Shown here piece by piece: positions 43,400 through 52,410 of a stretch of DNA of 64,000 nt. The stretch comes from Acidobacteriota bacterium. Its GTDB lineage: Bacteria; Acidobacteriota; Terriglobia; UBA7540. The stretch lies in NCBI GenBank assembly GCA_021817045.1, contig JAKAWG010000005.1:56835-120834 (forward strand), written 5' to 3'. The position numbers and the translations under genes were made by a program. Every line of letters begins with the position of its first letter. Within the stretch, counting starts at the first letter, position 1. The notes beneath the pieces were generated by a model. That model had not been told where the DNA came from. It searched no databases and saw only the letters and a list, made by a program, of their open reading frames with translations.

Positions 43400-44512
43400 A
43401 TGAGTATTGAAGAGAAAATCCTTAAGACGCTTGCCGAGTTGCAGGTGAATGAGGCGGCTGCAGTCGAAGCATTGTTCGCCGAAGTACGGCGGTTTCTCGA
43501 CGAGGATGCTCAAGACCCGCGGTGGAAATCCGAGCCTCCACAGACCCTCCGCAATCGCTGGCTTGCCCGGAATAACAGCATCCTCGCTTTGGTCGACGAG
43601 AACTGGCTGAAGAGTGCGCCCAAGGAACTGAAGCCCGTCGCCGGGCGGGAATTCAACAGATTGAAGAAGGAAGCTCAAGCGAAGGCCGTGCTCCAGTTGG
43701 AGCCGCTCGCCATTCATCCGCAACGGGCGAAGGAGCGCAGCGGCGTCGAGAGGAACGCCTTAGCTGTCGACGACCTCACTTTGCCCGGCGTCCGCCGCGC
43801 GCTTGGCTCCTTTCATCCTGTCACCCATGTCCGGCGGGAAATCGAAGACATCTTTCTTGGGCTCGGGTTTGCCATCGAAGACGGGCCGGAAATCGAAAGC
43901 GTTTATTACAACTTCGACGCGCTGAACATTCCGGAGAGCCATCCTTCGCGCGACGACTGGGACACGCTTTACGTGGACGCGCAGACGGTGCTCCGCACGC
44001 ACACTTCGCCCGTGCAAGTGCGGGCCATGGAGCGGCAAGGAGCGCCTCTCTACATTTTGATTCCAGGGCTATGCTACCGGCGCGACAATCCCGATTCCAC
44101 CCACTCGCCGGTATTTCACCAGATCGAAGGGCTGGCTGTCGACACACACATTACCTTTGCCGATCTGAAGGGCACGCTCGATTTCTTCGCGCGAAAATTC
44201 TTTGGTGAAAAGACGCGCACCAGCTTCCATCCCAGCTTCTTCCCCTTCACCGAGCCAAGCGGCGAAGTGGCGATTAGTTGTATTTTTTGCGGCGGCGAAG
44301 GGTGCAGGGTGTGCAAGCACGGCGGATGGATCGAGGTCATGGGTTGCGGCATGGTCCATCCGGAAGTCCTCCGGCACGGCGGAATCGATCCCCAGCGCTA
44401 CTCGGGCTGGGCGTTCGGCCTCGGCGTCGAGCGCTACGCCATGATGAAGTACGGGATCGACGACATTCAGCTCTTTTACCAGAGCGATGTGAGATTTCTG
44501 GAGCAATTCTGA
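43400..44512 (+). CDS. pheS: Phenylalanyl-tRNA synthetase alpha subunit
   Basis: 370 residues from ATG 43400 (MSIEEKILKTLAELQVNE); the frame stays open upstream through the repeat but that part is not PheS-like. An N-terminal coiled coil comes first, then the class II core: LGSFHPVTHVRREIEDIFLGLGFAIEDGPEIES, THTSPVQVRAMERQ, NPDSTHSPVFHQIEGLAVD, FTEPSGEV and YSGWAFGLGVERYAMMKYGIDDIQLFYQSDVRFLEQF. It forms the alpha2beta2 enzyme with PheT. pheT follows after 670 bp, a gap holding a broken gene. Confidence 0.96.
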   Translation: MSIEEKILKTLAELQVNEAAAVEALFAEVRRFLDEDAQDPRWKSEPPQTLRNRWLARNNSILALVDENWLKSAPKELKPVAGREFNRLKKEAQAKAVLQLEPLAIHPQRAKERSGVERNALAVDDLTLPGVRRALGSFHPVTHVRREIEDIFLGLGFAIEDGPEIESVYYNFDALNIPESHPSRDDWDTLYVDAQTVLRTHTSPVQVRAMERQGAPLYILIPGLCYRRDNPDSTHSPVFHQIEGLAVDTHITFADLKGTLDFFARKFFGEKTRTSFHPSFFPFTEPSGEVAISCIFCGGEGCRVCKHGGWIEVMGCGMVHPEVLRHGGIDPQRYSGWAFGLGVERYAMMKYGIDDIQLFYQSDVRFLEQF

Positions 44513-44650
44513 AAGCGGTCGTTAGGGGTTGGCGCCTGACGAGCTGAAAATGGGAAGTGGTGAATGGCAGATTTGCAGTGCCTGATTTTCGATTTGCGGG
44601 CGTGGAAGCCCGCGCGGCGAATGGCAGCGTAGGGCACGGGGAGGCGTGGC

Positions 44651-45078
44651 ATGTCTTCTAAGGGGCAAATGACGGGAATGCTTGGCGTCTACCTTGTAGC
44701 CGCTGAACTTACTCGAAGGGGTTCGTCGTATCCCCGACCTCACGCAGCGCAGCCGGCGCCGACTTGCTGGTGACCGACCAGGAGTACCAGAAAGCTTAGT
44801 CCGTCCAGGTGAAAACGAACGGGAAGCCAGCCAAGTGGTGGCTCGTCAATCCTCGCGCTACAGAGCTGAGATCGGACAGCCACGCCTACGTGTCCGTCAA
44901 CATCCGCGGGGAAGGTCGCCCGGAATACCTTGTGGCGCCAAGCGCCTATGTCGCTAAGAATGTTGTTGTGACCAGGAGGAAGACAGGCTCCGTCTGGTAC
45001 GGGTTTAACAAGAAGGCCCGCCCGTCTGACGGTGAAGGATGGGAGCTGTTCGGTGATCCTCATGTCGGTCCGGATTAG
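44651..45078 (+). pseudogene. Broken PD-(D/E)XK-type small protein gene inserted between pheS and pheT
   Basis: The frame from ATG 44651 (GGGGAGG ribosome binding site) encodes MTGMLGVYLVAAELTRRG and then shifts near 44720. One missing base, restoring GFVVSPTSRSAAGADLLV, leads into a second frame. That frame has a TAG at 44797-44799 where Trp is expected (QKA-W-SVQVKTNG) and then runs KPAKWWLVNPRATELRSD, SHAYVSVNIRGEGRPEYLVAPSAYVA to 45078. The Asp of GADLL and the Q-V-K of SVQVK form the PD-(D/E)XK nuclease-fold pattern. So a roughly 142-residue gene carries one frameshift and one nonsense change. Confidence 0.75.
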
Positions 45079-45185
45079 GATGCCGACGGAGGATTGGCCG
45101 CTTATGGAATCTCGAACTGAGTTACCACCAGTAAGCTCTCCCGCTTGCTTTCCCTTGGCTCGGCACAAGGTAGCTGACACCTACT

Positions 45186-47216
45186 ATGAAAGTCTCTCTC
45201 CATTGGCTTAGGGATTTTGTTGACGTTCCCTCCGACCCGCGCGAAGTGAAATCAACACTTACGAATCTGGGATTAGGGGTCGAATCTTTTACGAGAGAAG
45301 ACGACGACTGGGTTCTTGAGGTCGAGGTTACGACCAACCGGCCTGACTGCCTCAGCCATTACGGCGTCGCCAGAGAGCTTGCGACGGCCTACGGCAAGCC
45401 GCTCGCGCCTCTCAGACCGGCAGTCGAAGAGATCCCGGAGCCAGCCGCCGCTGAAATTGAAATTCTTGACCCGGACCTGTGCGCTCGCTACTGCGCCCGG
45501 GTGATTCGAAACGTTGAAGTGCGGCCTTCGCCCGACTGGCTGGCTCGCCGCCTTCAGTCTTTAGCCTTGCGCCCGATCAACAACGTGGCGGACGTCACCA
45601 ACTACGTGCTCATGGAGATGGGTCACCCGCTGCACGCGTTTGACCTCGAGCGGATGGCAGGGCGCAGAGTGATTGTGCGCCGCGCGCGGAATGGCGAGGG
45701 CCTGGAAACCCTGGACGGTGTTACGCGCACGCTGACTGCGGACAACCTGGTGATTGCGGATGCCGGGAAACCAGCGGCTCTTGCCGGAATCATGGGCGGC
45801 GCCGGATCCGCCATCAGCGCGGCCACGCAATCCGTCCTCCTCGAAAGTGCGTGGTTCGATCCGCTTTCCATACGCCGTACCGCCAAGGCGCAGGGCATGC
45901 ACACCGAGGCCTCGCATCGGTTCGAGCGCGGCGCGGACATTGAAATAGCTCCAGTAGCGCTCGACCGCGCGGCGGAACTGATCCGTGAATTGGCAGGAGG
46001 CGAAATCCTTAGTGGACACGTGGACGTCTATCCCGGGCGGCGAAATCCCGAGCGAATCTGCTTGAGGCTCGTCGAAATCCGGCGCGTTTTGGGCGCAGAC
46101 ATTCCGTCCCAACAGATTGAGCGTATCTTGCGCTCGCTCGGCTTCGTCGTGAATGCCGAGAGCGGAATGTGGCGCGTCACGCCGCCCTCATTCAGGTTGG
46201 ACGTGACGAGGGAAGTCGACTTGATTGAGGAAGTCGCACGCCATTTTGGCTACGATCGTCTGCCCGCGCGCATGCTGTCTGCTCCTCCGCGCGTCGAGCG
46301 TGACTGGCGGCGCGAAAAAGAACGAGCGCTTTCACAGACGCTCGTGAGCCTGGGGTACAGAGAAATCATCACCTCTCCCCTCGTCGACGACGATGAAAGC
46401 CAGCGCTTTTCCGAAGCGCTCCCCGTGCGCATCGCAAACCCGCTCAGCCAACAGGTTTCCTCGCTTCGTACCAGTGCCTTTCCAACCATGATCGCCGCCC
46501 TGCAGTGGAACCTCGACCGGGACCGCCAGGACCTGCGCTTCTTCGAATTCGGCAAAACGTATCGTCTCTCTCTCGATGGTGTCGCGGCGGAACGTCGTGT
46601 GCTCGCACTTGGGCTGACAGGAAACCGGAGACCTACCTCGATTTACGAGCCGGCGCGCGCGCTTGAGTTTTTCGATATCAAAGGCGACCTCGAAACCCTG
46701 TTCGAGCTTTTTGATCTGGGTTCCGTGGTCTTTGTCAAAGAAGGCGGCGCACGTTATGATCCCTTGATGCGCGGCCGGTTCCTGCAGGAAGGCGCCGTAC
46801 TCGCGGAGTTTGGACGGCTGGGCGCGGAAATGGCGAAAGGCTACAAACTTCGCGAATTTGTATGGTTGGCCGAAATCGATCTTGAAACGCTGCTCGGACT
46901 TCCGCTTAAAACCAAGGCTTTCCGTGCCTATTCCAAGTTTCCCGCGGTCGAGCGGGACTTTTCCCTCCTTATCCCGAGCGACGTCGAGTACGGTAGTCTG
47001 GCCGAAATTGTTGAAAAGCTCGGAGTGCCCGAACTGGTGGAATTCAGGCCCGTGGACTTGTTTCGTGGGGGAGCGATCGAGACTAACCATTACGGCTTGC
47101 TGCTGCGGATCACCCTGCAAAGCCCTACGCACACCTTGACAGGCGACGAAGCAACCGCTATTGGGCAGACGATAGTGGAAGCGCTCGCGAGACTAAGTAT
47201 CCGCCTTCGCACGTGA
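45186..47216 (+). CDS. pheT: Phenylalanyl-tRNA synthetase beta subunit
   Basis: 676 residues, the shorter PheT type lacking the N-terminal EMAP/tRNA-binding domain insertion found in roughly 800-residue forms. B3/B4 editing domain: NRPDCLSHYGVARELATAYG, INNVADVTNYVLMEMGHPLHAFDLE and GIMGGAGSAISAATQSVLLESAWFDPLSIRRTAK. B5 is VTPPSFRLDVTREVDLIEEVARHFGYDRLPA, followed by the class II-like core and the C-terminal anticodon-binding ferredoxin-like domain (SKFPAVERDFSLLIPSDVEY). Partner of PheS; binds and proofreads tRNA-Phe. Confidence 0.95.
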   Translation: MKVSLHWLRDFVDVPSDPREVKSTLTNLGLGVESFTREDDDWVLEVEVTTNRPDCLSHYGVARELATAYGKPLAPLRPAVEEIPEPAAAEIEILDPDLCARYCARVIRNVEVRPSPDWLARRLQSLALRPINNVADVTNYVLMEMGHPLHAFDLERMAGRRVIVRRARNGEGLETLDGVTRTLTADNLVIADAGKPAALAGIMGGAGSAISAATQSVLLESAWFDPLSIRRTAKAQGMHTEASHRFERGADIEIAPVALDRAAELIRELAGGEILSGHVDVYPGRRNPERICLRLVEIRRVLGADIPSQQIERILRSLGFVVNAESGMWRVTPPSFRLDVTREVDLIEEVARHFGYDRLPARMLSAPPRVERDWRREKERALSQTLVSLGYREIITSPLVDDDESQRFSEALPVRIANPLSQQVSSLRTSAFPTMIAALQWNLDRDRQDLRFFEFGKTYRLSLDGVAAERRVLALGLTGNRRPTSIYEPARALEFFDIKGDLETLFELFDLGSVVFVKEGGARYDPLMRGRFLQEGAVLAEFGRLGAEMAKGYKLREFVWLAEIDLETLLGLPLKTKAFRAYSKFPAVERDFSLLIPSDVEYGSLAEIVEKLGVPELVEFRPVDLFRGGAIETNHYGLLLRITLQSPTHTLTGDEATAIGQTIVEALARLSIRLRT

Positions 47217-47250
47217 ACTGCCATGCGTTTGCGCGACGCACACTGGGTCA

Positions 47251-47589
47251 TCAACTTTTGGCGAGCTTGAAAGCCACGGCCAGCAACAGGCGGCGGTTGC
47301 TGCTTGGCATCGACTCGTAAAGCTTTAAAAGCTTCTTGAGCGATTTTGATCTGGTTCCTTGATTCGGCGGTTGTGCAGAGCGAGGGCGGCCGTTATTGGG
47401 AAATAGAAGCTGGTAGGAGTCGACCCCCAAAGCCTTGGCGAATTTTTCGAGCGTCACGAGCGATGGAGCTGTATATCCGCCTTCCACGCGCGAGATATAC
47501 GAGCGCAGCAGGCCAGATCGGCGCTCGATGTCGCCCTGTGAGAGTCCCCGTGTTTCCCGAAGCGTTCGAAGATGCTTTCCGATATTCAC
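47251..47589 (-). CDS. XRE-family transcriptional regulator (112 aa)
   Basis: An N-terminal helix-turn-helix of the Cro/CI type (LRTLRETRGLSQGDIERRSGLLRSYISRVEGGYTAPSLVTLEKFAKALGV, residues about 6-58) is followed by a basic linker and a C-terminal helical stretch (SKSLKKLLKLYESMPSSNRRLLLAVAFKLA), possibly for dimerisation. The start is GTG 47589. It is divergent from the molybdenum hydroxylase operon across an AT-rich gap and is a candidate regulator of that operon or itself. Confidence 0.87.
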   Translation of the reverse strand: MNIGKHLRTLRETRGLSQGDIERRSGLLRSYISRVEGGYTAPSLVTLEKFAKALGVDSYQLLFPNNGRPRSAQPPNQGTRSKSLKKLLKLYESMPSSNRRLLLAVAFKLAKS

Positions 47590-47597
47590 CAGATTAT

Positions 47598-47641
47598 TTA
47601 ATCACGAATATATTAATCAATCAACATTATGCTATCGATTA
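47598..47641. promoter_or_regulatory. AT-rich operator/promoter region between the XRE regulator and the hydroxylase operon
   Basis: Repeated ATTAAT/GATTAA words (TTTAATCACG, ATTAATCAATC, CGATTAACA) form direct and inverted copies, including TTAATC...GATTAA around 47614-47640. The position just upstream of a helix-turn-helix gene suggests its operator; exact boxes cannot be fixed by eye. Confidence 0.35.
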
Positions 47642-47826
47642 ACATCGTCGAGGCGAGCTAGTGTTAGTGCTTTCTAATTTTCCGGGGTGATGTCAGGTGT
47701 TCCTTCAAAGTGACTGTTGTTATGATCTGCACTTTATTACTTGATCGAATAGTGTTAGCTTCTCTTATTCGGCAGAAGGCAGAGCCAAGTTGCTGACTTT
47801 CTGAGCCGTTTATCCAAGGAGCGCTG

Positions 47827-48480
47827 ATGAAAACCAAAAGAGGACAAGGGCCTGAGAAGGGAACGGGGAATGTCAGCCGTCGCGACTTTTTGCGCGGGGC
47901 CGGCGTGGCTGTCTCTGGAACGCTGCTCGTAGGGGAATCGATGGCGGAGCCGGCAGAAGCTTCCGGGCAGGCGCGTGGGCCGGGTGAAGTGCCGGTCACA
48001 CTGCGAATCAACGGCGAAGCGAGGCAGCTCGACCTGGAGCCGCGGGTGACGCTGCTGGACGCGCTGCGAGACCGGCTGGGCATCACGGGCGCAAAAAAGG
48101 TATGCGACCGTGCCACGTGTGGGGCCTGCACTGTACTGCTGGATGACGAACCAGTTTATGCCTGCACGGTGTTGGCCATTGAGGCGGAGGGCCACAACGT
48201 GACCACTATCGAGCATTTCTCCAAAGGTGGCCAGCTACATCCCGTCATGAAGGCTTTCGTAGATCACGACGCCCAGCAGTGCGGGTTTTGCACGCCCGGC
48301 TTCGTGATGGCTTCCATCGCGTTTCTCAAGAATCATCCTAACCCAAGCCTCGAAGAAGTTGAGAAGGGTTTGGGCGGCAACCTGTGCCGCTGCGGAACCT
48401 ATCACGGAATCCGCCTGGCGGTGCTGGAAGCAGCCAAGACGATGACCGCTCAAGACGAAGGAGGTTCCATCCATGGCTAG
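47827..48480 (+). CDS. Tat-exported 2Fe-2S subunit of an aldehyde/isoquinoline-type molybdenum hydroxylase
   Basis: 217 residues. A Tat signal (SRRDFLRGAG, about residues 18-27) precedes a plant-type ferredoxin domain (VCDRATCGACTVLLDDEPVYACTVLA) and the C-terminal helical 2Fe-2S domain (QCGFCTPGFVMASIAFL, GNLCRCGTYHGI). All eight cluster cysteines are present. The Tat-bearing small subunit is as in the periplasmic PaoABC (YagTSR) aldehyde oxidoreductase, where it carries the whole complex across the membrane. It overlaps the large-subunit gene by 8 bases. Confidence 0.92.
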   Translation: MKTKRGQGPEKGTGNVSRRDFLRGAGVAVSGTLLVGESMAEPAEASGQARGPGEVPVTLRINGEARQLDLEPRVTLLDALRDRLGITGAKKVCDRATCGACTVLLDDEPVYACTVLAIEAEGHNVTTIEHFSKGGQLHPVMKAFVDHDAQQCGFCTPGFVMASIAFLKNHPNPSLEEVEKGLGGNLCRCGTYHGIRLAVLEAAKTMTAQDEGGSIHG

Positions 48481-50623
48481 CTGCAAATATGCGTGGCCGC
48501 CCGTCGGCCACAGGGGCCTGATTGGCCAGAGCATTTCCCGCATTGACGGACCAGCTAAATCGAGCGGGCGCGCAAAGTACACCTATGACGTAAAGCTGCC
48601 AGGAATGCTCTACGGCGCGTGCCTGCGGTCGGCTTACGCTCATGCAAAAATCACCGCGGTCGATACGTCGGCGGCGGCGAAGATGCCCGGTGTCAAGGGC
48701 ATTCGCGTCATCCAGGGCGTCGGCAAGGAAATTCAGTGGGCCGGTGACGAGATTGTCGAAGTAGCAGCGACCACCGAACAGGCCGCTCAGGACGCCGTGC
48801 GGGCGATTAAGGTGGAGTATCAGCAGCTTCCTTTCTTCGTAAACGAAGCCAATCTTCAAAAGGATCAGGCGGCGAGCCGCACCAAGCCGGCTAGCGAATT
48901 AAAGGTTGGCGACCCGGATAAGGCGTTTGCGGAAGATGGTGTCGTGATTCACGAAGGACACTATGGAGTTCCGGTCATCACCCACTGCTGCCTGGAAGCG
49001 CACGGGCACGCGACCGAATGGACCGGACCGAAAAACCTCCGCACCCACTCTTCCACGCAAGGCGTCTCAGCTCTGCCCATGCAGTTCGCCGAGGCATTGA
49101 ACATCCCGTCGGCGAACGTGGAGGTAATTTGCCAGTACATGGGAGGCGGCTTTGGAAGCAAGTTTCAGATGGATCGGTGGGGGCAATATACGGCGCTGCT
49201 CGCCAAAGACACGGGCAAACCGGTGAAATACCTGCTCGAACGTGCAGCCGAGCAGGAAGTGGCAGGCTGCCGGCCTTCCGGCTTCGCGCGCGTCAAAGTG
49301 GCCGCGCGGAAAGATGGCACGCTGACAGCGTGGGAGTCTGAATGCTGGGGCACGGGAGGTCCCGGACCCAGTGGCATCTTGCCCATCCCCTACGTGTTGG
49401 ATATCCCCAATCGCATCCGCCGGCATACATTCGTCAGCACGAATATCGGTCCGTCGCGTGCGTGGCGCGCGCCGAACCACCCACAGTCGTGCCTCTTGAC
49501 AATGGCTCCGCTCGACGATCTGGCCGCAAAGCTCAACATGGACCCGCTCGAGCTGCTGATGAAGAACGCCCATCTTGCGCCGGAAAACCTCGGCAAAGTG
49601 TATCGGGAGGAGTTGCAAAAGGCGGCGGAACTGGCCGAGTGGAGCAAGCTCTGGCACCCGCGCGGCGAAAAGACTTCGGGTCACCTCAAGCGGGGTCTTG
49701 GCGTGAGCTTCCACACGTGGGGAGGCCGCGGACACGTCAGCAATTGCCTCTTCAGCATTGAGCCGGACGGCTCAGTAGTGGCCGAGCTCGGAAGCCAGGA
49801 TTTAGGCACCGGTACGCGCACCGTAATTGCCGTCGTGGCTGCGGATACGTTGGGACTGCCGGTGGGAGCGGTCACAGTGAAAATCGGAGACAGCCGCTAC
49901 CCCTACGATGGGCCCTCTGGGGGCAGTACCACCGTGGGCGGCGTTTCGGCTTCGACGCGGCGTGCCGCTGTTGACGCTCGCGACTCGCTCTTTGCCGCCG
50001 TGGCTCCGGCGCTGGGCGTTCCTGCAGACCAGTTGGTCGCCGTAGGAGGCACTATTCAGGCAAAGAACGATCCGACCAAGCGTTTGAGCTGGAAGCAAGC
50101 GTGCGCCAAGCTGGGTGGGCGCAAGATCCAGACGACCGGCAAGAACCCCGGCGAGTGCATGCTCGGATCGAGCGGAGTGGGCGGCGTGACAGCGGCCGAC
50201 GTTTCGGTCGATGTTGAAACTGGCCTTGTCCGAATTAATCGCATGGTCGCCGTCCAGGATTGTGGGTTGATCATTGACATGAAGACGGCCAAAAGCCAGT
50301 GTTACGGCGCGCTGATCATGGGCATTGGTTACAGCCTTTTCGAAGAAAAGATCATGGACAATATCACCGGCCGCATGTTGAACCCCAACATGGAATTCTA
50401 TAAGCTCTGCAGCCTCCCGGACATTGGAGAATTGGTGGTACACATGATGACCGGTCCGGGATACGATGAGCGGGGAGTTATCGGTTTAGGCGAGCCGCCT
50501 GTCATTTCGCCTGGAGCGGCTATCTCCAACGCCGTGGCGAATGCGATTGGTGTTCGTGTCCCGACGCTCCCCATCACGCCGGAGAAGGTTTTAGCTGCGC
50601 TCGCAAAGGGAGGTGTGGCCTAG
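48473..50623 (+). CDS. Molybdopterin-binding large subunit of xanthine dehydrogenase family
   Basis: 716 residues. The aldehyde oxidase/xanthine dehydrogenase a/b hammerhead domain is at the N-terminus (GQSISRIDGPAKSSGRAKYTYDVKLPGMLYGACLRSAYAHAKI). The molybdopterin domain follows with CQYMGGGFGSKFQMDRWGQ, ELGSQDLGTGTRTVIAVVAADTLGLP and GGSTTVGGVSASTRR. The catalytic Glu is in the GLGEPPVISPGAAISNAVANAIG motif (about E673). It hydroxylates aldehydes or N-heterocycles with water as oxygen source. No own signal peptide; presumably exported with the Tat-tagged small subunit. Confidence 0.93.
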   Translation: MASCKYAWPPVGHRGLIGQSISRIDGPAKSSGRAKYTYDVKLPGMLYGACLRSAYAHAKITAVDTSAAAKMPGVKGIRVIQGVGKEIQWAGDEIVEVAATTEQAAQDAVRAIKVEYQQLPFFVNEANLQKDQAASRTKPASELKVGDPDKAFAEDGVVIHEGHYGVPVITHCCLEAHGHATEWTGPKNLRTHSSTQGVSALPMQFAEALNIPSANVEVICQYMGGGFGSKFQMDRWGQYTALLAKDTGKPVKYLLERAAEQEVAGCRPSGFARVKVAARKDGTLTAWESECWGTGGPGPSGILPIPYVLDIPNRIRRHTFVSTNIGPSRAWRAPNHPQSCLLTMAPLDDLAAKLNMDPLELLMKNAHLAPENLGKVYREELQKAAELAEWSKLWHPRGEKTSGHLKRGLGVSFHTWGGRGHVSNCLFSIEPDGSVVAELGSQDLGTGTRTVIAVVAADTLGLPVGAVTVKIGDSRYPYDGPSGGSTTVGGVSASTRRAAVDARDSLFAAVAPALGVPADQLVAVGGTIQAKNDPTKRLSWKQACAKLGGRKIQTTGKNPGECMLGSSGVGGVTAADVSVDVETGLVRINRMVAVQDCGLIIDMKTAKSQCYGALIMGIGYSLFEEKIMDNITGRMLNPNMEFYKLCSLPDIGELVVHMMTGPGYDERGVIGLGEPPVISPGAAISNAVANAIGVRVPTLPITPEKVLAALAKGGVA

Positions 50624-51610
50624 ATGGAACGCTTCGAATATGCAAGCCCGGTAAGCAGAAAAGAAGCTGTTGGATTGCTAGCCGAAACCTGGGGGGAGAC
50701 GGAAATCCTCGCGGGCGGAACGGATGTGCTCAGCCGCATGAAAGATTACGTCTCCACGCCTAAGCGTCTCGTGAGCCTGAAGCGGATCAAGGACCTCAAG
50801 GGAGTTCATTACGCGCCGGGCCACGGATTACGGATTGGGTCGATGGCCACCCTGCGTGAGATCAAGGTCAATACGTACGTGCAGCGGTATTATCCGGCCC
50901 TCGTTGACACGGCGAACCTTATCCGCAGCCAGCAGTTGCACAGCATGGGCACCATAGGCGGGAGCCTGTTGCAGCGGCCGCGTTGCTGGTACTACAGGCT
51001 CGGCTATGGGTTGCTTGCCCAATACGAGGGTAAATCACTGCCACCCGAGGGCGACAACCGCTATCACGCCATCTTGGGAAACTCAGGGCCGGCCTATTTT
51101 ACGAGCCCATCGACTTTCGCTCCCATCCTGATCGCGCTTGAGGCGCGCGTCGAGCTTCTCGGCCCCAGCGGCTCGCGCACGATTCCGCTCGAAAAGCTAT
51201 TCACCACGCCCACTAAGACTGGCGAAAGAGAACACACGCTTCATCCCAATGAAATCGTCACGGAAATCCTGGTTCCACCGGCCGGAGGAATTCGCAGCGC
51301 GGTCCATGAAATCCGGCAGAAGGAAGGGCTGGACTGGGCGCTGACGGCCGCGGCTGTCGCCTTGCACATGAAAGACAACACGGTACGCAGCGCTCGCGTC
51401 GTGCTTGGCCAGGTGGCGCCGGTCCCATGGGACTCGCAAGAAGCCGCGCACGCGCTCGTCGGGAAGACGTTGAGTGAGCAGGTGGCGGAGGCGGCGGGCA
51501 AAGCGGCGGTGAGCGAGGCGACGCCGCTCAGCATGAACGGTTATAAAGTGCAATTAACCCGAGTGGCGGTAAAGCGGGCAGTGCTGCAAGCCGCCAAAGG
51601 AGGCGCCTGA
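50624..51610 (+). CDS. FAD-binding medium subunit of the molybdenum hydroxylase
   Basis: 328 residues, directly abutting the large-subunit stop. FAD-binding fold of the CoxM/XdhB type: ILAGGTDVLSRMKDYVSTPKRLVSLKRIKDL, LRIGSMATLREI, QLHSMGTIGGSLLQRPRCWYYR and GNSGPAYFTSPSTFAPILIALEARVEL. An insert containing RCWYYR corresponds to the region that holds an extra 4Fe-4S cluster in PaoB, but too few cysteines are present to claim one. It passes electrons from the 2Fe-2S clusters to an acceptor. Gene order small-large-medium is the less common one. Confidence 0.9.
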   Translation: MERFEYASPVSRKEAVGLLAETWGETEILAGGTDVLSRMKDYVSTPKRLVSLKRIKDLKGVHYAPGHGLRIGSMATLREIKVNTYVQRYYPALVDTANLIRSQQLHSMGTIGGSLLQRPRCWYYRLGYGLLAQYEGKSLPPEGDNRYHAILGNSGPAYFTSPSTFAPILIALEARVELLGPSGSRTIPLEKLFTTPTKTGEREHTLHPNEIVTEILVPPAGGIRSAVHEIRQKEGLDWALTAAAVALHMKDNTVRSARVVLGQVAPVPWDSQEAAHALVGKTLSEQVAEAAGKAAVSEATPLSMNGYKVQLTRVAVKRAVLQAAKGGA

Positions 51611-51828
51611 TGTCAGACCTTGAGCGGGCTCCGCAACTGCCCGAGCAGTATTGTCTTCGCTTGCGCTGCAAAGAGATGTATATCGACATGGGGGAGCCGT
51701 TTCATCCTAAAGATTCGGGCAGCGGCATCTACTGGTGCGCGCACACCCAGAATTGCTTGGGCCCGGACGGAGGGATCGCGCACATCGATCAATGTAAGCC
51801 GGGGCGCGGCTGCTACGAAGCGTCGTGA
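51610..51828 (+). CDS. Small Cys-rich protein coupled to the molybdenum hydroxylase operon (72 aa)
   Basis: 72 residues whose ATG overlaps the medium-subunit stop (TGATG), so it is translated with the operon. Six cysteines in spaced pairs: YCLRLRCKEMY, YWCAHTQNCLGP, QCKPGRGCYEA. No signal peptide or membrane helix. The pattern suggests a metal- or cluster-binding protein. I do not recognise a named family; a maturation or electron-transfer accessory role is inferred from coupling only. Confidence 0.8.
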   Translation: MSDLERAPQLPEQYCLRLRCKEMYIDMGEPFHPKDSGSGIYWCAHTQNCLGPDGGIAHIDQCKPGRGCYEAS

Positions 51829-51838
51829 CTTTGATCGC

Positions 51839-52297
51839 TTAGAAGGGGACGTCTTCGTCGGTCATCTCGGGAGAGGAAGAAGGCGCAGGGAGTGGTTCCG
51901 GCTCGGCGTGGTTTCGGTCGACGGCCTCGGATGAAGCTGAAGCTGCGCGCTCGGATTCCGCCTTCGATCCGAGCATCTTCATATCGCGTGCCACAATTTC
52001 GTAGGCTGTGCGTTTGTTGCCGGTTTGATCCTCCCACTGCCGGCTGCGAATGCTGCCTTCGACATAAACTTGCTTGCCCTTGGTCAGGTACTCGCCACAA
52101 ATTTCCGCCAACTTGCCCCAGGCAACGATGGTGTGCCACTCAGTGCGCCGCTGCTGTTCGCCTGAGCGGTCCTTAAAAGCTTCGTCGGTAGCGAGGGTGA
52201 ACTTGGCGACCGGCGAGCCGTTATTCGTATATCTGACCTCGGGGTCCTTGCCAAGCCTCCCGATGAGAATCACTTTGTTGATTGAGCCTGATGACAT
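51839..52297 (-). CDS. ssb: Single-stranded DNA-binding protein
   Basis: 152 residues: OB fold ([88 protein letters not shown]), a flexible linker, and the acidic C-terminal tip DEDVPF that recruits repair and replication proteins. Convergent with the hydroxylase operon, 10 bases between stops. Confidence 0.96.
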   Translation of the reverse strand: MSSGSINKVILIGRLGKDPEVRYTNNGSPVAKFTLATDEAFKDRSGEQQRRTEWHTIVAWGKLAEICGEYLTKGKQVYVEGSIRSRQWEDQTGNKRTAYEIVARDMKMLGSKAESERAASASSEAVDRNHAEPEPLPAPSSSPEMTDEDVPF

Positions 52298-52410
52298 GTG
52301 CGCCCTCCGGGCCCGGCAGATTCAGGAGATACCGGCTATGGAAACTGGCATTTTCGAGCGACGCGGGAGGCTCGATAGTCACCTCCCAGGAGGTCCCCTC
52401 CCGCCACATA

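Noticed and set aside
44740..45180. 146-codon minus-strand frame between pheS and pheT
   Set aside because: The plus strand carries the recognisable broken PD-(D/E)XK-type gene; the minus frame is its shadow.
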